64,000 nt of DNA from Ideonella_A sp963843805. Lineage in GTDB: Bacteria > Pseudomonadota > Gammaproteobacteria > Burkholderiales > Burkholderiaceae_C. Below, in pieces: positions 1-12,277 of this stretch. The position numbers and the translations under genes are program-made. The notes beneath the pieces were generated by a model, which was given only the letters and a program-made list of their open reading frames with translations, was not told the DNA's origin and ran no database searches. Numbering within the stretch: the first letter of the stretch is position 1; the number at the start of each line of letters is the position of its first letter. Where the stretch lies: the NCBI GenBank assembly GCA_963843805.1, contig CAWJLY010000005.1:124001-188000 (forward strand). Reading direction: 5' to 3'.

Positions 1-393
1 ATTCGGGCCGTAGCTTTCGATGATGTCCTGGTTCTGATAGACGGCATCGGCCGTTCCGCTGTACCAGCTTTCGCCTTCGACCCGCTGCTGCGCGGGCATC
101 AGGTCGACGAACTCGTTCATCTCGCTTTTCAGGAACGCCCAGCCGCGTTGCAGGTGCTGCAGCAGGCTGTGGCTCTTGTACTGGGTAATCACGCCGATGC
201 GTCGAATCCCCGAATTGAGGCAGTTCGACAGCGCAAAATCGATGATCCGGAACTTGCCGCCAAAATAGACTGCGGGTTTGGCACGCCGGTCGGTCAGGTT
301 GTGCAGGCGGCTGCCGCGGCCCCCCGCCAGAACCAGCGCCATGGCCCGTTTGGGCAGTTCCATGCTGAGGACCAGATCGATCGATTTGTCCAT
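1..393 (-). CDS. glgC: glucose-1-phosphate adenylyltransferase, N-terminal part (cut by window edge)
   Basis: ADP-glucose pyrophosphorylase makes ADP-glucose from glucose-1-phosphate and ATP, the committed step of bacterial glycogen synthesis. About 131 N-terminal residues are visible. They hold the nucleotide-binding signature GGRGSRLHNLTDRRAKPA near residues 24-41, followed by PAVYFGGKFRIIDFALSNC, both typical of GlgC. The ATG at 393-391 is preceded by a strong ribosome binding site, GAGGAGGCAAC. The gene runs off the left edge. It is divergent from glgP-glgX, so both directions of glycogen metabolism start from the same roughly 200-base region. Identification is firm; the C-terminal regulatory domain is not visible. 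Confidence 0.92.
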   Translation of the reverse strand, partial: MDKSIDLVLSMELPKRAMALVLAGGRGSRLHNLTDRRAKPAVYFGGKFRIIDFALSNCLNSGIRRIGVITQYKSHSLLQHLQRGWAFLKSEMNEFVDLMPAQQRVEGESWYSGTADAVYQNQDIIESYGPN

Positions 394-428
394 GTTGCCT
401 CCTCGCGGCGAAATTCTTTAATGCAGAG

Positions 429-442
429 TGCCGACGTCGGCA
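429..442. promoter_or_regulatory. 14-base perfect palindrome between glgC and glgP
   Basis: TGCCGACGTCGGCA is a perfect inverted repeat about 36 bases upstream of the glgC start, in the divergent glgC/glgP interval (394-591). It could be an operator for a dimeric regulator acting on either promoter. No regulator gene is nearby and no family consensus was recognised, so the function is inference. A palindrome of this length can occur by chance in GC-rich DNA. Confidence 0.3.
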
Positions 443-591
443 GCCCAGAGCATGCCATGGCTTGGCCCGTATCAGGTCGAAACGTCGCTAATTTCCCGGC
501 GGGAACACGACTTGCATGCAACCGCGGTAACGTTCGTGGCTTGCGCCTATGCCATGGTCGCCTTGCGGCATGTACTGAAAAGGAACCGCTG

Positions 592-3053
592 GTGAGCAAC
601 GATGCTTTGCAGATTTCGACTTCGCCCTACGCCGAAACAGATCGACGAGCAACTGCTCAAGAGCGTCGGCACTCAACCCGACCGGGCCAGCCCGACCGAA
701 TTGATGCAGGCCGTCGCGCAGCTTGCGCGGCAGCAGTTGTCGGCAGCGCTGGGTCGAAACCCAGCGTGCCGACAGCAGCGCCAAGGCGCGGCGCGTCTAC
801 TACCTGTCGATGGAATTTCTGATCGGTCGCACCCTGTCGAACGCCCTTGCCGCTCTCGATCTGCAGCAGTCCGCGTCGGTCGGGCTGCTGCACCATGCCC
901 AATCGCTGGAGTCGATCGCCGAGTGCGAGCCCGACGCCGCGCTGGGCAACGGTGGCCTCGGCAGGCTCGCCGCCTGTTTTCTCGACTCGATGGCCAGTCT
1001 CGGGCTGCCGTCGTTCGGCTACGGCATCCGTTACGAATACGGCATGTTCGCGCAGCAGATTGAAAACGGCGCCCAGGTCGAGACCCCTGATCCGTGGCTC
1101 GCCGACGGGACGCCGTGGGAGTTTCCGCGCGCCGGCATCAATGTGCCGATCCGTTTCGGAGGCTGGGTCGAGCACGATGGCGAAGGCGAGCAGACGAAAT
1201 CGATCTGGCGGCCAGCCGGCGAGGTCGCAGCCAAGGCCTATGACATGGTCGTTCCCGGGCACGGGACGAGCAGGGTCAGTACCTTGCGGCTCTGGAAGGC
1301 AGTGGCCCCAGCCCATCTCGATCTGCATGCGTTCAATACCGGAGACTATGGCCGCGCTGCCAGCATCAAGAACGAATTCGAGAATATCTCGTGGGTGCTC
1401 TATCCGAATGACAGCACACCCGCCGGCCGCGAACTGCGACTGAAGCAGGAGTACTTTTTTACGGCCGCATCGATCCACGACATCGTCTGTCGGCATATCG
1501 AAGAGCACGGCGGCCTGGCCAATCTGGCCGACAAGGTTGCGATCCATCTGAACGACACCCATCCGGCGATAGGCGTTGCCGAGCTGATGCGACTGCTCTG
1601 CGACGACCACGGCATGAGCTGGAAGGACGCCTGGTCGCAATGCACTCGGGTGTTCTCTTATACCAATCACACGCTGATGCCGGAGGCACTCGAAACCTGG
1701 CCGGTGTCGCTGATGCAGCATGTGTTGCCGCGCCATCTGGAGATCATCTTCCGGATCAACAAGGAGTTTCTCGAATTTGCCGCGACCCAGCGGCCAGGTG
1801 ATCCGGCCTTTCTGGCCAGGTTGTCACTGATCGACGAGCAGGGCGAGCGTCGAGTTCGCATGGCGCATCTGTCGACCGTCGGCAGCCACAAGGTGAATGG
1901 CGTCTCGGCGCTGCACTCCGACCTGCTGGTGCAGACCATCTTCGCCGACTTTGCCTTTCTCTGGCCCGAGCGATTCACCAACATGACCAACGGGGTGACA
2001 CCGCGGCGTTGGTTGCAACAAGCCAACCCGGGGCTGTCGGCACTGCTCGACTCGACGATCGGCAGCTCGTGGCGAAGCAACCTCGACGCCTTGGCGGCGC
2101 TGAAAGATCTGCGTGACGACTCCAGGTTTCAACTGGCCTTCATGGCGGTCAAACGCGCCAACAAGCAGCGTCTGGCAGCGCTGATCGAACGCAGTACCGG
2201 CATCCAGGTCAAGCCGGGCAGCCTGTTCGACGTTCAGGTCAAGCGCATCCACGAATACAAGCGCCAGTTGCTGAACGTCTTGCATGTGGTCAGCCGTTAC
2301 CAGGCCATGCTGATCCATCCGCAAGGCATCGACGGCAGTCCCTGGGTGGCCAGAACGGTGATCTTCGCGGGCAAGGCGGCGTCAAGTTATCACATGGCCA
2401 AGTCGATCATCCAGCTGATCCACGATGTCGGTTCGGTGATCAACAGCGACCCTCGAATCGGTGACAAGCTGAAGGTCGTCTTCATCCCGAACTATGGCGT
2501 GTCGATCGCCGAAGTGATCATGCCGGGTGCCGACTTGTCCGAGCAGATCTCGACCGCCGGGACCGAGGCTTCCGGAACCGGCAACATGAAGCTGGCGTTG
2601 AATGGCGCCTTGACCATCGGCACCGACGACGGCGCGAATATCGAGATCCGCCAGCAAGTGGGTGACGCCAACATCTTCATCTTCGGTTTGCGCACACACG
2701 AAGTGATCGCTCAGCGTCAGGCCGGCTACCAGCCGATGCGGCACTACGAGTCGAATGCCCGATTGCGCGCTGTGCTCGACGGCATCGCTGGCGGCCAGTT
2801 CTCGCCCAGCGAGCCCGGGCGCTACCGTCAACTGGTCGATTCGCTGCTGTGGGGCGGTGACCAGTATCTGCTGCTGGCCGACTATGCCGATTATGTGGCC
2901 ACCCAGTCACGCGTCGACGCCCTGTTTCGCAACCCGGCGCAATGGGCAGCCACGGCGATCACGAATGTGGCTGGCATGGGCATCTTCTCATCCGACCGGA
3001 CGATTCGCGAATACGCCACGCAGATCTGGCAGGTCGAACCCGGTTCGCCTTGA
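592..3053 (+). CDS. glgP: glycogen/maltodextrin phosphorylase, frame-disrupted near the 5' end
   Basis: Glycogen phosphorylase releases glucose-1-phosphate from alpha-1,4-glucan. The long frame 723-3053 carries all hallmarks: VYYLSMEFLIGR, ALGNGGLGRLAACF, the PLP site EASGTGNMKLALNG (lysine Schiff base) and the C-terminal domain. The family N-terminus lies in other frames. Frame 602 encodes IDEQLLKSVGT and LMQAVAQLARQQLSA, and joins RWVETQRA only if one base near 746 is removed. A better start is GTG 592 (MSNDALQIST, AAAGGA upstream), which joins the 602 frame if one A in 635-637 is removed. With both corrections the protein is about 820 residues, the usual length. glgX follows after 28 bases, suggesting an operon for glycogen breakdown. 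Confidence 0.88.
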
Positions 3054-3081
3054 CCGGCCGCCAAAGGCTGAATCGGCGGAT

Positions 3082-5175
3082 ATGGCCATGCCACACCTGA
3101 CGCCCGGTCAGCCGTGGCCCCTGGGCGCCCACTGGGACGGCAGCGGTGTCAATTTCGCGGTTTTTTCGAGCCACGCACGGCAGGTCGACCTGTGTCTGTT
3201 CGACAACACCGGAGTGCGGGAAATCGAGCGCATTCCGCTGCCGATGCACACCGGTGATGTCTGGCACGGGCGCATCGACGGTGCTGCGCCCGGTCTGATC
3301 TACGGCTTCAGAGCCAGCGGCCCCTGGCGGCCGGAACAAGGCCACTGGTTCAACCCCGACAAGTTGCTGCTCGACCCCTACGCACGCGACATTGTCGGCC
3401 GGTTCGAATGGCGTGCCGAGAACTTCGCAGGGTTGCCCGGTCATCCGGAACGGATCGACAGACGCGACAACACATCCTGCGCGTTGAAAGCCAGAGTTGT
3501 CGACGAGCGGGCCGGGGCATTCGATTGGCAAGGCGACCAGCCGCCCGGCATCGCCGCGGCCGACACCGTGATCTACGAACTGCAGATCAAGGCATTCTCG
3601 AAGTTGAACCCGGCCATTCCGGCCGCCCTTCGCGGCAGCTATGCGGGCCTCGCCCACCCGGTGTCGATCGCCCATCTGAAGCGGCTGGGAATCACCACGG
3701 TCGAGTTGCTGCCAGTCCATTTCCACCTCGATGAACAACGCTTGGCGGCAGCCGGGCTGGTCAATCACTGGGGATACAACAGTCTCGGCTTCTTCTGTCC
3801 CGACCCGAAGTTCGCCGCCGGCATCGACGGCCAGTCGACGCGCGACGAGTTCCGCGAGATGGTCAAGGCATTGCACCGCGCCGGCATCGAGGTCATTTTG
3901 GATGTCGTCTACAACCACACCGCGGAAAGCGATGCCGATGGACCGTCACTGAGTTTTCGCGGCCTCGACAATGCGGCCTATTACCGCCACCATGTCGATA
4001 CCGGGCATCGCTGGCAACTCGACAACCACACCGGCTGCGGCAATACGCTGGACATTCGTCAGCCGCGGGTGCTGCAGCTGGTGATGGACTCCTTGCGTTT
4101 CTGGGTCGGCGAGATGCATGTCGACGGCTTCCGCTTCGACCTCGCGCCGGTGCTTGGGCGGGGCGATCACGGATTCGACCAGCACGGCGCCTTTTTCACT
4201 GCAATCGCACAGGATCCGCTGCTGTCACGCGTCAAGCTGATTGCCGAACCCTGGGATATCGGGCCTGGTGGCTACCAGGTCGGCAACTTTCCGCGCGGCT
4301 GGCTCGAATGGAACGACCACTTCCGCGACACCATGCGTGGTTTCTGGCTGCACATGGGCCAAGCCGGCAGCACGACCCGCGGCGATTTTGCGCAGCGCCT
4401 GTGCGGCTCGTCGGACTTGTTCGAAAACCGTTCGCGGCGGCCTGCCGAGTCGGTCAACTATGTCGTCTCGCACGACGGGTTCAGCTTGCGCGATCTGGTT
4501 TCCTACAACGATCGGCACAACCACGCCAACGGCGAAGCCAACCGCGACGGCCACCGAGACAACATCAGTTTCAACTGCGGCGTCGAAGGTCCGAGCGACG
4601 ACCCCGGCGTCGAGGCGCTGCGGGCGCGATTGCAGCGGGTCTTGCTGGCCACCACACTGCTGGCGCAGGGAACGCCGATGCTGGCGGCCGGCGACGAATC
4701 GGGCCACGGTCAAGGTGGCAACAACAATCCGTATTGCCAGGACAACCCGACCACCTGGATCGACTGGAGCAAGGCCGATCGCGAGCTGATCGAATTTACC
4801 GCCCACGCGCTGACCTTGCGCAGGCAGCTGTTGCCGTTCGCCAATGACTGGTACAGCTCGAGCCACGACAACGCAGGCGCACCCGCTCTGGAATGGTTGC
4901 GAAGCGACGGACAGCCGCTCGAAGGTGATCAATGGCGGCACCCCGACAACCGCGCGCTTGGCTGCCTGATCCGACGTAGCGGGCGGGCGGCGCAACCGCT
5001 GCTGTTGCTCGTCAATGGCAACACCGCCGCACACGCGTTTGTCTTGTCCGCCGGCCGGTGGCTGATCGGCTTGGACAGCAGTGATCGGATTGGCAGCGGT
5101 CACGACCGGACAGTCGAAGCGTCGCTGCAGCTGCCACCGCACTCGCTGTGCCTGCTGGTCCACGAAGGCAATTGA
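3082..5175 (+). CDS. glgX: glycogen debranching enzyme
   Basis: GlgX is a GH13 enzyme that hydrolyses alpha-1,6 branches of phosphorylase-limit dextrin, so it works directly after GlgP. About 697 residues, as expected. An N-terminal CBM48-like beta domain (PLGAHWDGSGVNFAVFSSHA) is followed by the GH13 barrel with VVYNHTAE, the nucleophile aspartate in DGFRFDLAPVLG, the acid/base glutamate in LIAEPWDIGPGG and the third aspartate in VSHDGFSLRDLV. The open frame extends back into glgP, but homology begins at MPHLTPGQPWPLG, so ATG 3082 (or 3088) is chosen. No strong ribosome binding site is visible; translational coupling to glgP is likely. Confidence 0.93.
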   Translation: MAMPHLTPGQPWPLGAHWDGSGVNFAVFSSHARQVDLCLFDNTGVREIERIPLPMHTGDVWHGRIDGAAPGLIYGFRASGPWRPEQGHWFNPDKLLLDPYARDIVGRFEWRAENFAGLPGHPERIDRRDNTSCALKARVVDERAGAFDWQGDQPPGIAAADTVIYELQIKAFSKLNPAIPAALRGSYAGLAHPVSIAHLKRLGITTVELLPVHFHLDEQRLAAAGLVNHWGYNSLGFFCPDPKFAAGIDGQSTRDEFREMVKALHRAGIEVILDVVYNHTAESDADGPSLSFRGLDNAAYYRHHVDTGHRWQLDNHTGCGNTLDIRQPRVLQLVMDSLRFWVGEMHVDGFRFDLAPVLGRGDHGFDQHGAFFTAIAQDPLLSRVKLIAEPWDIGPGGYQVGNFPRGWLEWNDHFRDTMRGFWLHMGQAGSTTRGDFAQRLCGSSDLFENRSRRPAESVNYVVSHDGFSLRDLVSYNDRHNHANGEANRDGHRDNISFNCGVEGPSDDPGVEALRARLQRVLLATTLLAQGTPMLAAGDESGHGQGGNNNPYCQDNPTTWIDWSKADRELIEFTAHALTLRRQLLPFANDWYSSSHDNAGAPALEWLRSDGQPLEGDQWRHPDNRALGCLIRRSGRAAQPLLLLVNGNTAAHAFVLSAGRWLIGLDSSDRIGSGHDRTVEASLQLPPHSLCLLVHEGN

Positions 5176-5216
5176 CCCGACGCTCAAGAGCGCTGCCGAT
5201 CAGTCGATAACCGTCG

Positions 5217-6632
5217 ATGGACATTGGCGACCCCAGCGAAATCCCGACGACGCGCAAGAAGCTGCCTTCGATGCAAGAACTGGGCGCCTTCGATCTCACG
5301 GCAGCCCCGCCGACCTCGCATCCGCCAATTGCGGATCCGCCGACCGCACCCCCGCCAGCTCCGTCGACTGCCTCCGGCGGATTGCCGCCGCGCCGACCGA
5401 CGCCGCAGCAACTGCGCACGGCGCTCGAACGGGCCGACCCGGCTACTCGCAAAAAACTGCTTCGCCTGATCGCTGGAGGTCAGGTGGTCGAGCGCCTCGG
5501 CGAGCAGGCAGCTGGTGAATCGGGACAAGCCCATCAGCTGGCCATGACGTGGCGCGGTCCGCCAAAACCGACCGCAGCACCGGCGCCGCGCCAGCCGCCC
5601 GATCGTTCGGAGCGCCCAGCCGGGCCCATCGATGGGCCGGTCAACACCGCAGGCAAGAAGCTGCTGCAGATCGACGCCCGGACCGAGTTGCTTGAGGCCG
5701 CCCCAAAGCCGCTCAGTGCCGAGCAACGCAAAGCCGCCTTGCAGGCTCAGCTGACAGAGTCGCAGGCGCAAGAGGCGCCACGCAACGAGGCGGGGGCAGC
5801 GCACAAGGTGCTGTTTCCGGCCTACGACCCCCGCCAGCACGGCGACGATGTGCGACGGCCCGCCCGCCGTCCCGACGCGCCTGTCGAAGGCCATTTTCCG
5901 GCACCACGACAGCCATTTCAGGCCCGCTATCAGCATGCCGACGGCCGGCCGATGAACGAGGAAGAAAACCAGGTCGAAGTGGTATTGCAGCAGGAGCGCT
6001 GCGAACAGACGCTCGAGGTATTGGCTCGGGACGGCGTCAACGGGCTGTTGCTGAGCCCGCGCGACCTCGATGCCGCGGTCGAGAACGGCACCCTCGATGA
6101 GCCGACCGCGACGCTGCTGTGGAAAACGTGGTCGGCCCTGCGGCCGGTCATCCATGTGATCGACGACGAGCCGACGCGGGCGATCAATGATGGTGACCCG
6201 GTGGACACGGCAATCGACACCGCCGTGCAGTTCGAGCAGCCGATGCCGGACGAAGCCGAAGCGATTGCCGAGCCTGGCGCCGCAGAATCGATCGATCCCT
6301 TGTTCGTGACCGAGGACGCTTCGCTGCCCGAATCACCAGGCGTCGAGCCTGCAATCGGGCCCCGTGTCGTCCCGAGCGCCGACCTGCTGCCAGCCGCGCC
6401 GGCGTCACCATTCACCAAGCCGCCGATCGAGCCGATGCCGGCGATCGTCAGCGCGCCCGTGGTTGGCGAGCCGATACGCGACGATATCTCGCAGAACGCT
6501 GGCCGTCGAACCCGACTGTTTCAGCTGCTGCGGGTCGTGGTGTTCGGTGTTGTCGGACTGTGTGTTGCGTACAGCGCGGCGCAGTTCAGCACCTGGGCCT
6601 GGCTGCGCTGGGGTCATTGGCTCATTCGGTGA
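5217..6632 (+). CDS. uncharacterised proline/alanine-rich, tail-anchored protein
   Basis: I do not recognise this 471-residue protein. Roughly residues 25-60 are proline-rich (PPTAPPPAPSTASGG). Residues 60-100 look helical and charged (LRTALERADPATRKKLLRLI). A compact, possibly folded segment around 245-315 reads EVVLQQERCEQTLEVLARDG to LLWKTWSALRPVIHVIDDE. Next comes an acidic low-complexity linker. One hydrophobic helix (LLRVVVFGVVGLCVAYSAAQF, about 437-457) sits 14 residues from the C-terminus, with arginines before it. No signal peptide is seen. This suggests a cytoplasmic protein anchored in the inner membrane by its tail. It starts 42 bases after glgX on the same strand and may be co-transcribed. 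The codon use looks normal for the window, so it is probably a real gene. Confidence 0.7.
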   Translation: MDIGDPSEIPTTRKKLPSMQELGAFDLTAAPPTSHPPIADPPTAPPPAPSTASGGLPPRRPTPQQLRTALERADPATRKKLLRLIAGGQVVERLGEQAAGESGQAHQLAMTWRGPPKPTAAPAPRQPPDRSERPAGPIDGPVNTAGKKLLQIDARTELLEAAPKPLSAEQRKAALQAQLTESQAQEAPRNEAGAAHKVLFPAYDPRQHGDDVRRPARRPDAPVEGHFPAPRQPFQARYQHADGRPMNEEENQVEVVLQQERCEQTLEVLARDGVNGLLLSPRDLDAAVENGTLDEPTATLLWKTWSALRPVIHVIDDEPTRAINDGDPVDTAIDTAVQFEQPMPDEAEAIAEPGAAESIDPLFVTEDASLPESPGVEPAIGPRVVPSADLLPAAPASPFTKPPIEPMPAIVSAPVVGEPIRDDISQNAGRRTRLFQLLRVVVFGVVGLCVAYSAAQFSTWAWLRWGHWLIR

Positions 6633-6692
6633 CCAGCCGTTTCATCCGGCACCGCGTTGCAGGCGCTGATCGATCTGGTTTTGCGGGCTTGC

Positions 6693-8390
6693 TCAACCGC
6701 TCAGCGCCAATACCTTTGCCTTGCGGCCGCGGCGCGCACTGCGCACCAGCACGGTCGGAAAACTGACCGGCAAGGTCTGCGGAAAATCGCGGCTGAAATG
6801 CAGGCCCCTGCTTTCCTGGCGTGACAGCGCCGAGCGCACGATCAGTTCAGCGCAATCGACCAGATTGCGCAATTCGAGCAAGTCGCGATTGACGCGGAAG
6901 TTTGCGTAGTAATCGTCGATTTCGCCTTTCAGCAGCTTGATCCGGTGCAGCGCACGCTCGAGCCGCTTGGTGGTGCGGACGATGCCGACATAGTTCCACA
7001 TCAACAGCCGCAACTCGTCCCAGTTGTGCGCGATCACCACCTGCTCGTCGGCATCTTCAACCTGGCTTTCGTCCCAAGCCGGCAGCGCGGGCAGTTCGGA
7101 CGGCGCATTGGCCAGGATATGGCTGGCGCAGGTTCGGCCGAGCACCACACATTCGAGCAATGAATTGCTGGCCAGCCGATTGGCACCATGCAGTCCCGTG
7201 TAGGTGGTCTCGCCGACACCGTACATGCCTGGCACGTCGGAGCGGCCCTGCAGATCGGTGACCACGCCACCGCAGGTGTAGTGGGCAGCCGGAACGACCG
7301 GTATCGGCTCGCGCGCGATATCGATACCCAGCGCCAGGCAGCGCGCATGAATGGTCGGAAAATGTTCGATCAGAAAGGCTTCGCCGAGATGACGGGCATC
7401 GAGCCAGACGAAATCGAGGCCGTGCTTTTTCATCTCGAAGTCGATTGCGCGCGCAACGATGTCGCGCGGCGCCAGTTCCATTCGCGCGTCGTGGTTGATC
7501 ATGAAACGCGCCGAATCGGCATCGATGCCGGGCAGCAGCAGATGGGCGCCTTCGCCACGCAGCGCCTCAGTGATCAGAAAGCTGCGTTCCTCCGGGTGGT
7601 AAAGACAGGTCGGGTGGAACTGGATGAATTCCATGTTGCCGACACGACAACCGGCGCGCCACGCCATGGCGATGCCGTCGCCGGTCGATGTATCGGGGTT
7701 GCTGGTGTAGCGGTAGACCTTGCCGACGCCGCCGGTGGCCAGCACCACGGCAGCAGCAGCCAATGTCTCGACCCGGCCGCTGTCGATATCGAGCACATAG
7801 ACGCCGTAACAGCGCGGCGTCTCGATCCGCTTGAGGTGCCGCGAGGTGATCACATCGAGCGCCATCCAGCGCTCGCGAAGCTCGATATTCGGATGTCGCC
7901 TGGCTTCGGCCAGCAAAGCGGTATGAATGGCCAGGCCGGTCGCATCGGCCGCATGGGCGATGCGACGCACCGCATGGCCGCCTTCACGTGTCAGATGCAG
8001 GCCCAGCGGGCCGTTGGGATCGGGCGAAAAAGGCACACCGCGGGCGACCAGCCATTCGATCGCTGCGGCACTGCTTTCAGCGATGAAGCGCGCTGTTTCT
8101 TCGTCGACGAGACCGGCGCCGGCGTCCTGGGTGTCGCGCACATGCGAGTCGATGCTGTCGTCGTTGCCCAGCACGCCGACGATCCCCCCTTGCGCCCAGG
8201 CGGTTGCTCCTTCATCGATGCCGCGCTTGGCCAACACGACGACCTGCCGGCTGTCGGCCAGTTGCAACGCCACCGTCAGGCCCGCCAGCCCCGCACCGAC
8301 GATCACGACCGGAGCGGATGGCACGGTCGACGCCAAATCAGGAATAGCGGGCATGAGCGGCGGCCGAGCCGCATTGCAGCCCGTCATCAT
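6693..8390 (-). CDS. nadB: L-aspartate oxidase
   Basis: NadB oxidises L-aspartate to iminoaspartate with FAD, the first step of de novo NAD synthesis. It is homologous to the succinate dehydrogenase flavoprotein. Seen: the FAD-binding VVIVGAGLAGLTVALQLA near residues 28-45, TAWAQGGIVGVLG, HPTCLYHP, the arginine-rich active-site region MELAPRDIVARAID, and AAHYTCGGVVTDLQGR. About 565 residues from ATG 8390; ATG 8354 (MPAIPDLAS) is an alternative and neither has a clear ribosome binding site. The usual partners nadA and nadC are not in this window. The gene is convergent with the uncharacterised gene ending at 6632 and lies downstream of clpB on the same strand. Confidence 0.95.
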   Translation of the reverse strand: MMTGCNAARPPLMPAIPDLASTVPSAPVVIVGAGLAGLTVALQLADSRQVVVLAKRGIDEGATAWAQGGIVGVLGNDDSIDSHVRDTQDAGAGLVDEETARFIAESSAAAIEWLVARGVPFSPDPNGPLGLHLTREGGHAVRRIAHAADATGLAIHTALLAEARRHPNIELRERWMALDVITSRHLKRIETPRCYGVYVLDIDSGRVETLAAAAVVLATGGVGKVYRYTSNPDTSTGDGIAMAWRAGCRVGNMEFIQFHPTCLYHPEERSFLITEALRGEGAHLLLPGIDADSARFMINHDARMELAPRDIVARAIDFEMKKHGLDFVWLDARHLGEAFLIEHFPTIHARCLALGIDIAREPIPVVPAAHYTCGGVVTDLQGRSDVPGMYGVGETTYTGLHGANRLASNSLLECVVLGRTCASHILANAPSELPALPAWDESQVEDADEQVVIAHNWDELRLLMWNYVGIVRTTKRLERALHRIKLLKGEIDDYYANFRVNRDLLELRNLVDCAELIVRSALSRQESRGLHFSRDFPQTLPVSFPTVLVRSARRGRKAKVLALSG

Positions 8391-8462
8391 CGAGGGAAAT
8401 CGATTCTATCGGCAGCGCTCGCCGCGTACGCCGATCAGCAGCGCACCGTGGCGGGCCGCCGA

Positions 8463-11051
<2,589 letters not shown>

Positions 11052-11075
11052 GGAAATGATCCTCCGTTGCGACCC

Positions 11076-11103
11076 ATTTCAGGCGTTCGGCGCCAAATTC
11101 AAG
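11076..11103 (-). promoter_or_regulatory. candidate sigma-32 (heat-shock) promoter of clpB
   Basis: Reading the minus strand towards clpB, CTTGAA (11103-11098) is followed after 14 bases by CCTGAAAT (11083-11076), ending 24 bases before the start codon. The sigma-32 consensus is CTTGAA, 11-16 bases, CCCCATNT. The -35 matches fully and the -10 only partly. clpB is a classic heat-shock gene, which raises the prior. The rest of 11104-11338 shows no convincing gene. Confidence 0.5.
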
Positions 11104-11338
11104 ACATCCCGGCCGGGGTAGACGTCAACCGGGCCTAGAGTTGATAGACGACCCGTCGTACCACATCCATTCGGTTTTCCTGGCATCACTTCCGGGGTGG
11201 CAGCCCAGCGCGTAGATGGGCATCTGCTGCCGACCCAGACGAAAGATACCGACGCATGATTGCCAGTGCCGGCGCCGTCGGCGCCGTGATGAAGCGACAC
11301 GCCGTTGACCATGCAGGCCGCGCGCCCACGCAGCGAAT

Positions 11339-11740
11339 TCAGGCCCAGAACAGCCGGCCGAGCCGAAACCCGACAGCGGCACTGCCGAGCGACCCGGCCA
11401 CATGGGCTGCGGTGTGCGATGCGGCCAGCCCGACATGCCCGCGCTGCAAAAGTGCCAGCGACTCGGCCGAAAAGGTCGAGAACGTCGTCAAGCCGCCAAG
11501 CAGGCCGGTGATGATCAGAAGCCGCAGCGTCTCATCCGGGGATCCGACAAACCAGACCATTGCCATCCCGACCATCAGGCCGCCGAGGCAATTGACAAGC
11601 AAGGTGCCGATCGGAAAGCCATGCCAGGAGTCGTTGAGCAGCAAACTCAGGCGCCAGCGCAAAACGGCACCGATGGCGGCCCCGGCAGCCACCGCCAGAA
11701 CATGGACGGCCGACAGCGACGACGCCGACAAGCCCGCCAT
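11339..11740 (-). CDS. crcB: fluoride ion channel CrcB (Fluc)
   Basis: CrcB forms dual-topology dimers that export fluoride across the inner membrane. It has 133 residues with four hydrophobic segments, the N-terminal GAAIGAVLRW, the asparagine motif LLVNCLGGLMVG and the signature GLLGGLTTFSTFSAE with the phenylalanine-box residues. Its ATG overlaps the moaE stop codon (TGATG), so it is the last gene of the alaA-hom-thrC-moco series. No fluoride riboswitch is seen, as expected for an internal operon gene. Confidence 0.93.
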   Translation of the reverse strand: MAGLSASSLSAVHVLAVAAGAAIGAVLRWRLSLLLNDSWHGFPIGTLLVNCLGGLMVGMAMVWFVGSPDETLRLLIITGLLGGLTTFSTFSAESLALLQRGHVGLAASHTAAHVAGSLGSAAVGFRLGRLFWA

Positions 11741-12270
11741 CAGGCGCCCGCCCCTTGCCCGCTGTTACCGCTGGACAGGCCCCAGCGCGCCAGCGCCTCG
11801 TCATCATTGACTCGCGCGTCGACCCAACGCGCACCTGCGGGCGTGTCTTCTTTCTTCCAGAACGGAGCCTGGGTTTTCAGATAGTCCATCAGAAATTCGC
11901 AGGCTTGGAAGGCAGCACCGCGGTGTGCCGAACTGACCGCCACCAGCACCACCTGGTCGAGGGGCGCCAGCAGGCCGACGCGGTGGATCACCGTGGCGCC
12001 GCGGATATCGAAGCGTTCGAACGCCGCTGCCACCATGGCCTCGACCGCTCGCTCGGTCATGCCGGGATAGTGCTCCAGCTCCATCGCGCTGACGCTCTGG
12101 CCGTCATTGCGGTCACGCACGGTACCAATGAAGCTGGCCACCGCGCCGATGCCGGCATCGGCCGCGCGCAAGTCGGCGACTTCCGCACCCAGGTCGAAAT
12201 CGGCCGTCTGAACAATCACCCGCGTCCGCATGACAGCCTGAGCACGGGCGTGGTCGACGGGACCGGTCAT
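11740..12270 (-). CDS. moaE: molybdopterin synthase catalytic subunit
   Basis: MoaE with MoaD inserts two sulphurs into cyclic pyranopterin monophosphate to make molybdopterin. Homology runs from VIVQTADFDLGAEV to DYLKTQAPFWKKE, where the two catalytic lysines of the family sit; ASFIGTVRDRNDG and HRVGLLAPLDQVVLVAVSSAHR are also typical. ATG 12270 is chosen because GAGGG lies five bases upstream; a start at 12231 would give 163 residues, closer to the family length of about 150. It follows moaD by seven bases and overlaps crcB. Confidence 0.93.
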   Translation of the reverse strand: MTGPVDHARAQAVMRTRVIVQTADFDLGAEVADLRAADAGIGAVASFIGTVRDRNDGQSVSAMELEHYPGMTERAVEAMVAAAFERFDIRGATVIHRVGLLAPLDQVVLVAVSSAHRGAAFQACEFLMDYLKTQAPFWKKEDTPAGARWVDARVNDDEALARWGLSSGNSGQGAGA

Positions 12271-12277
12271 TGCACCC

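Noticed and set aside
148..822. 224-codon open frame on the plus strand across the glgC 5' end and glgP start
   Set aside because: It is antisense to glgC, then merges into the 5' end of glgP in one of its frames; composition is shadow-like and no family resemblance is seen.
11052..11338. Fluoride riboswitch or small gene near crcB
   Set aside because: The gap lies downstream of crcB, not upstream; the gene is internal to an operon. Short frames here lack homology.
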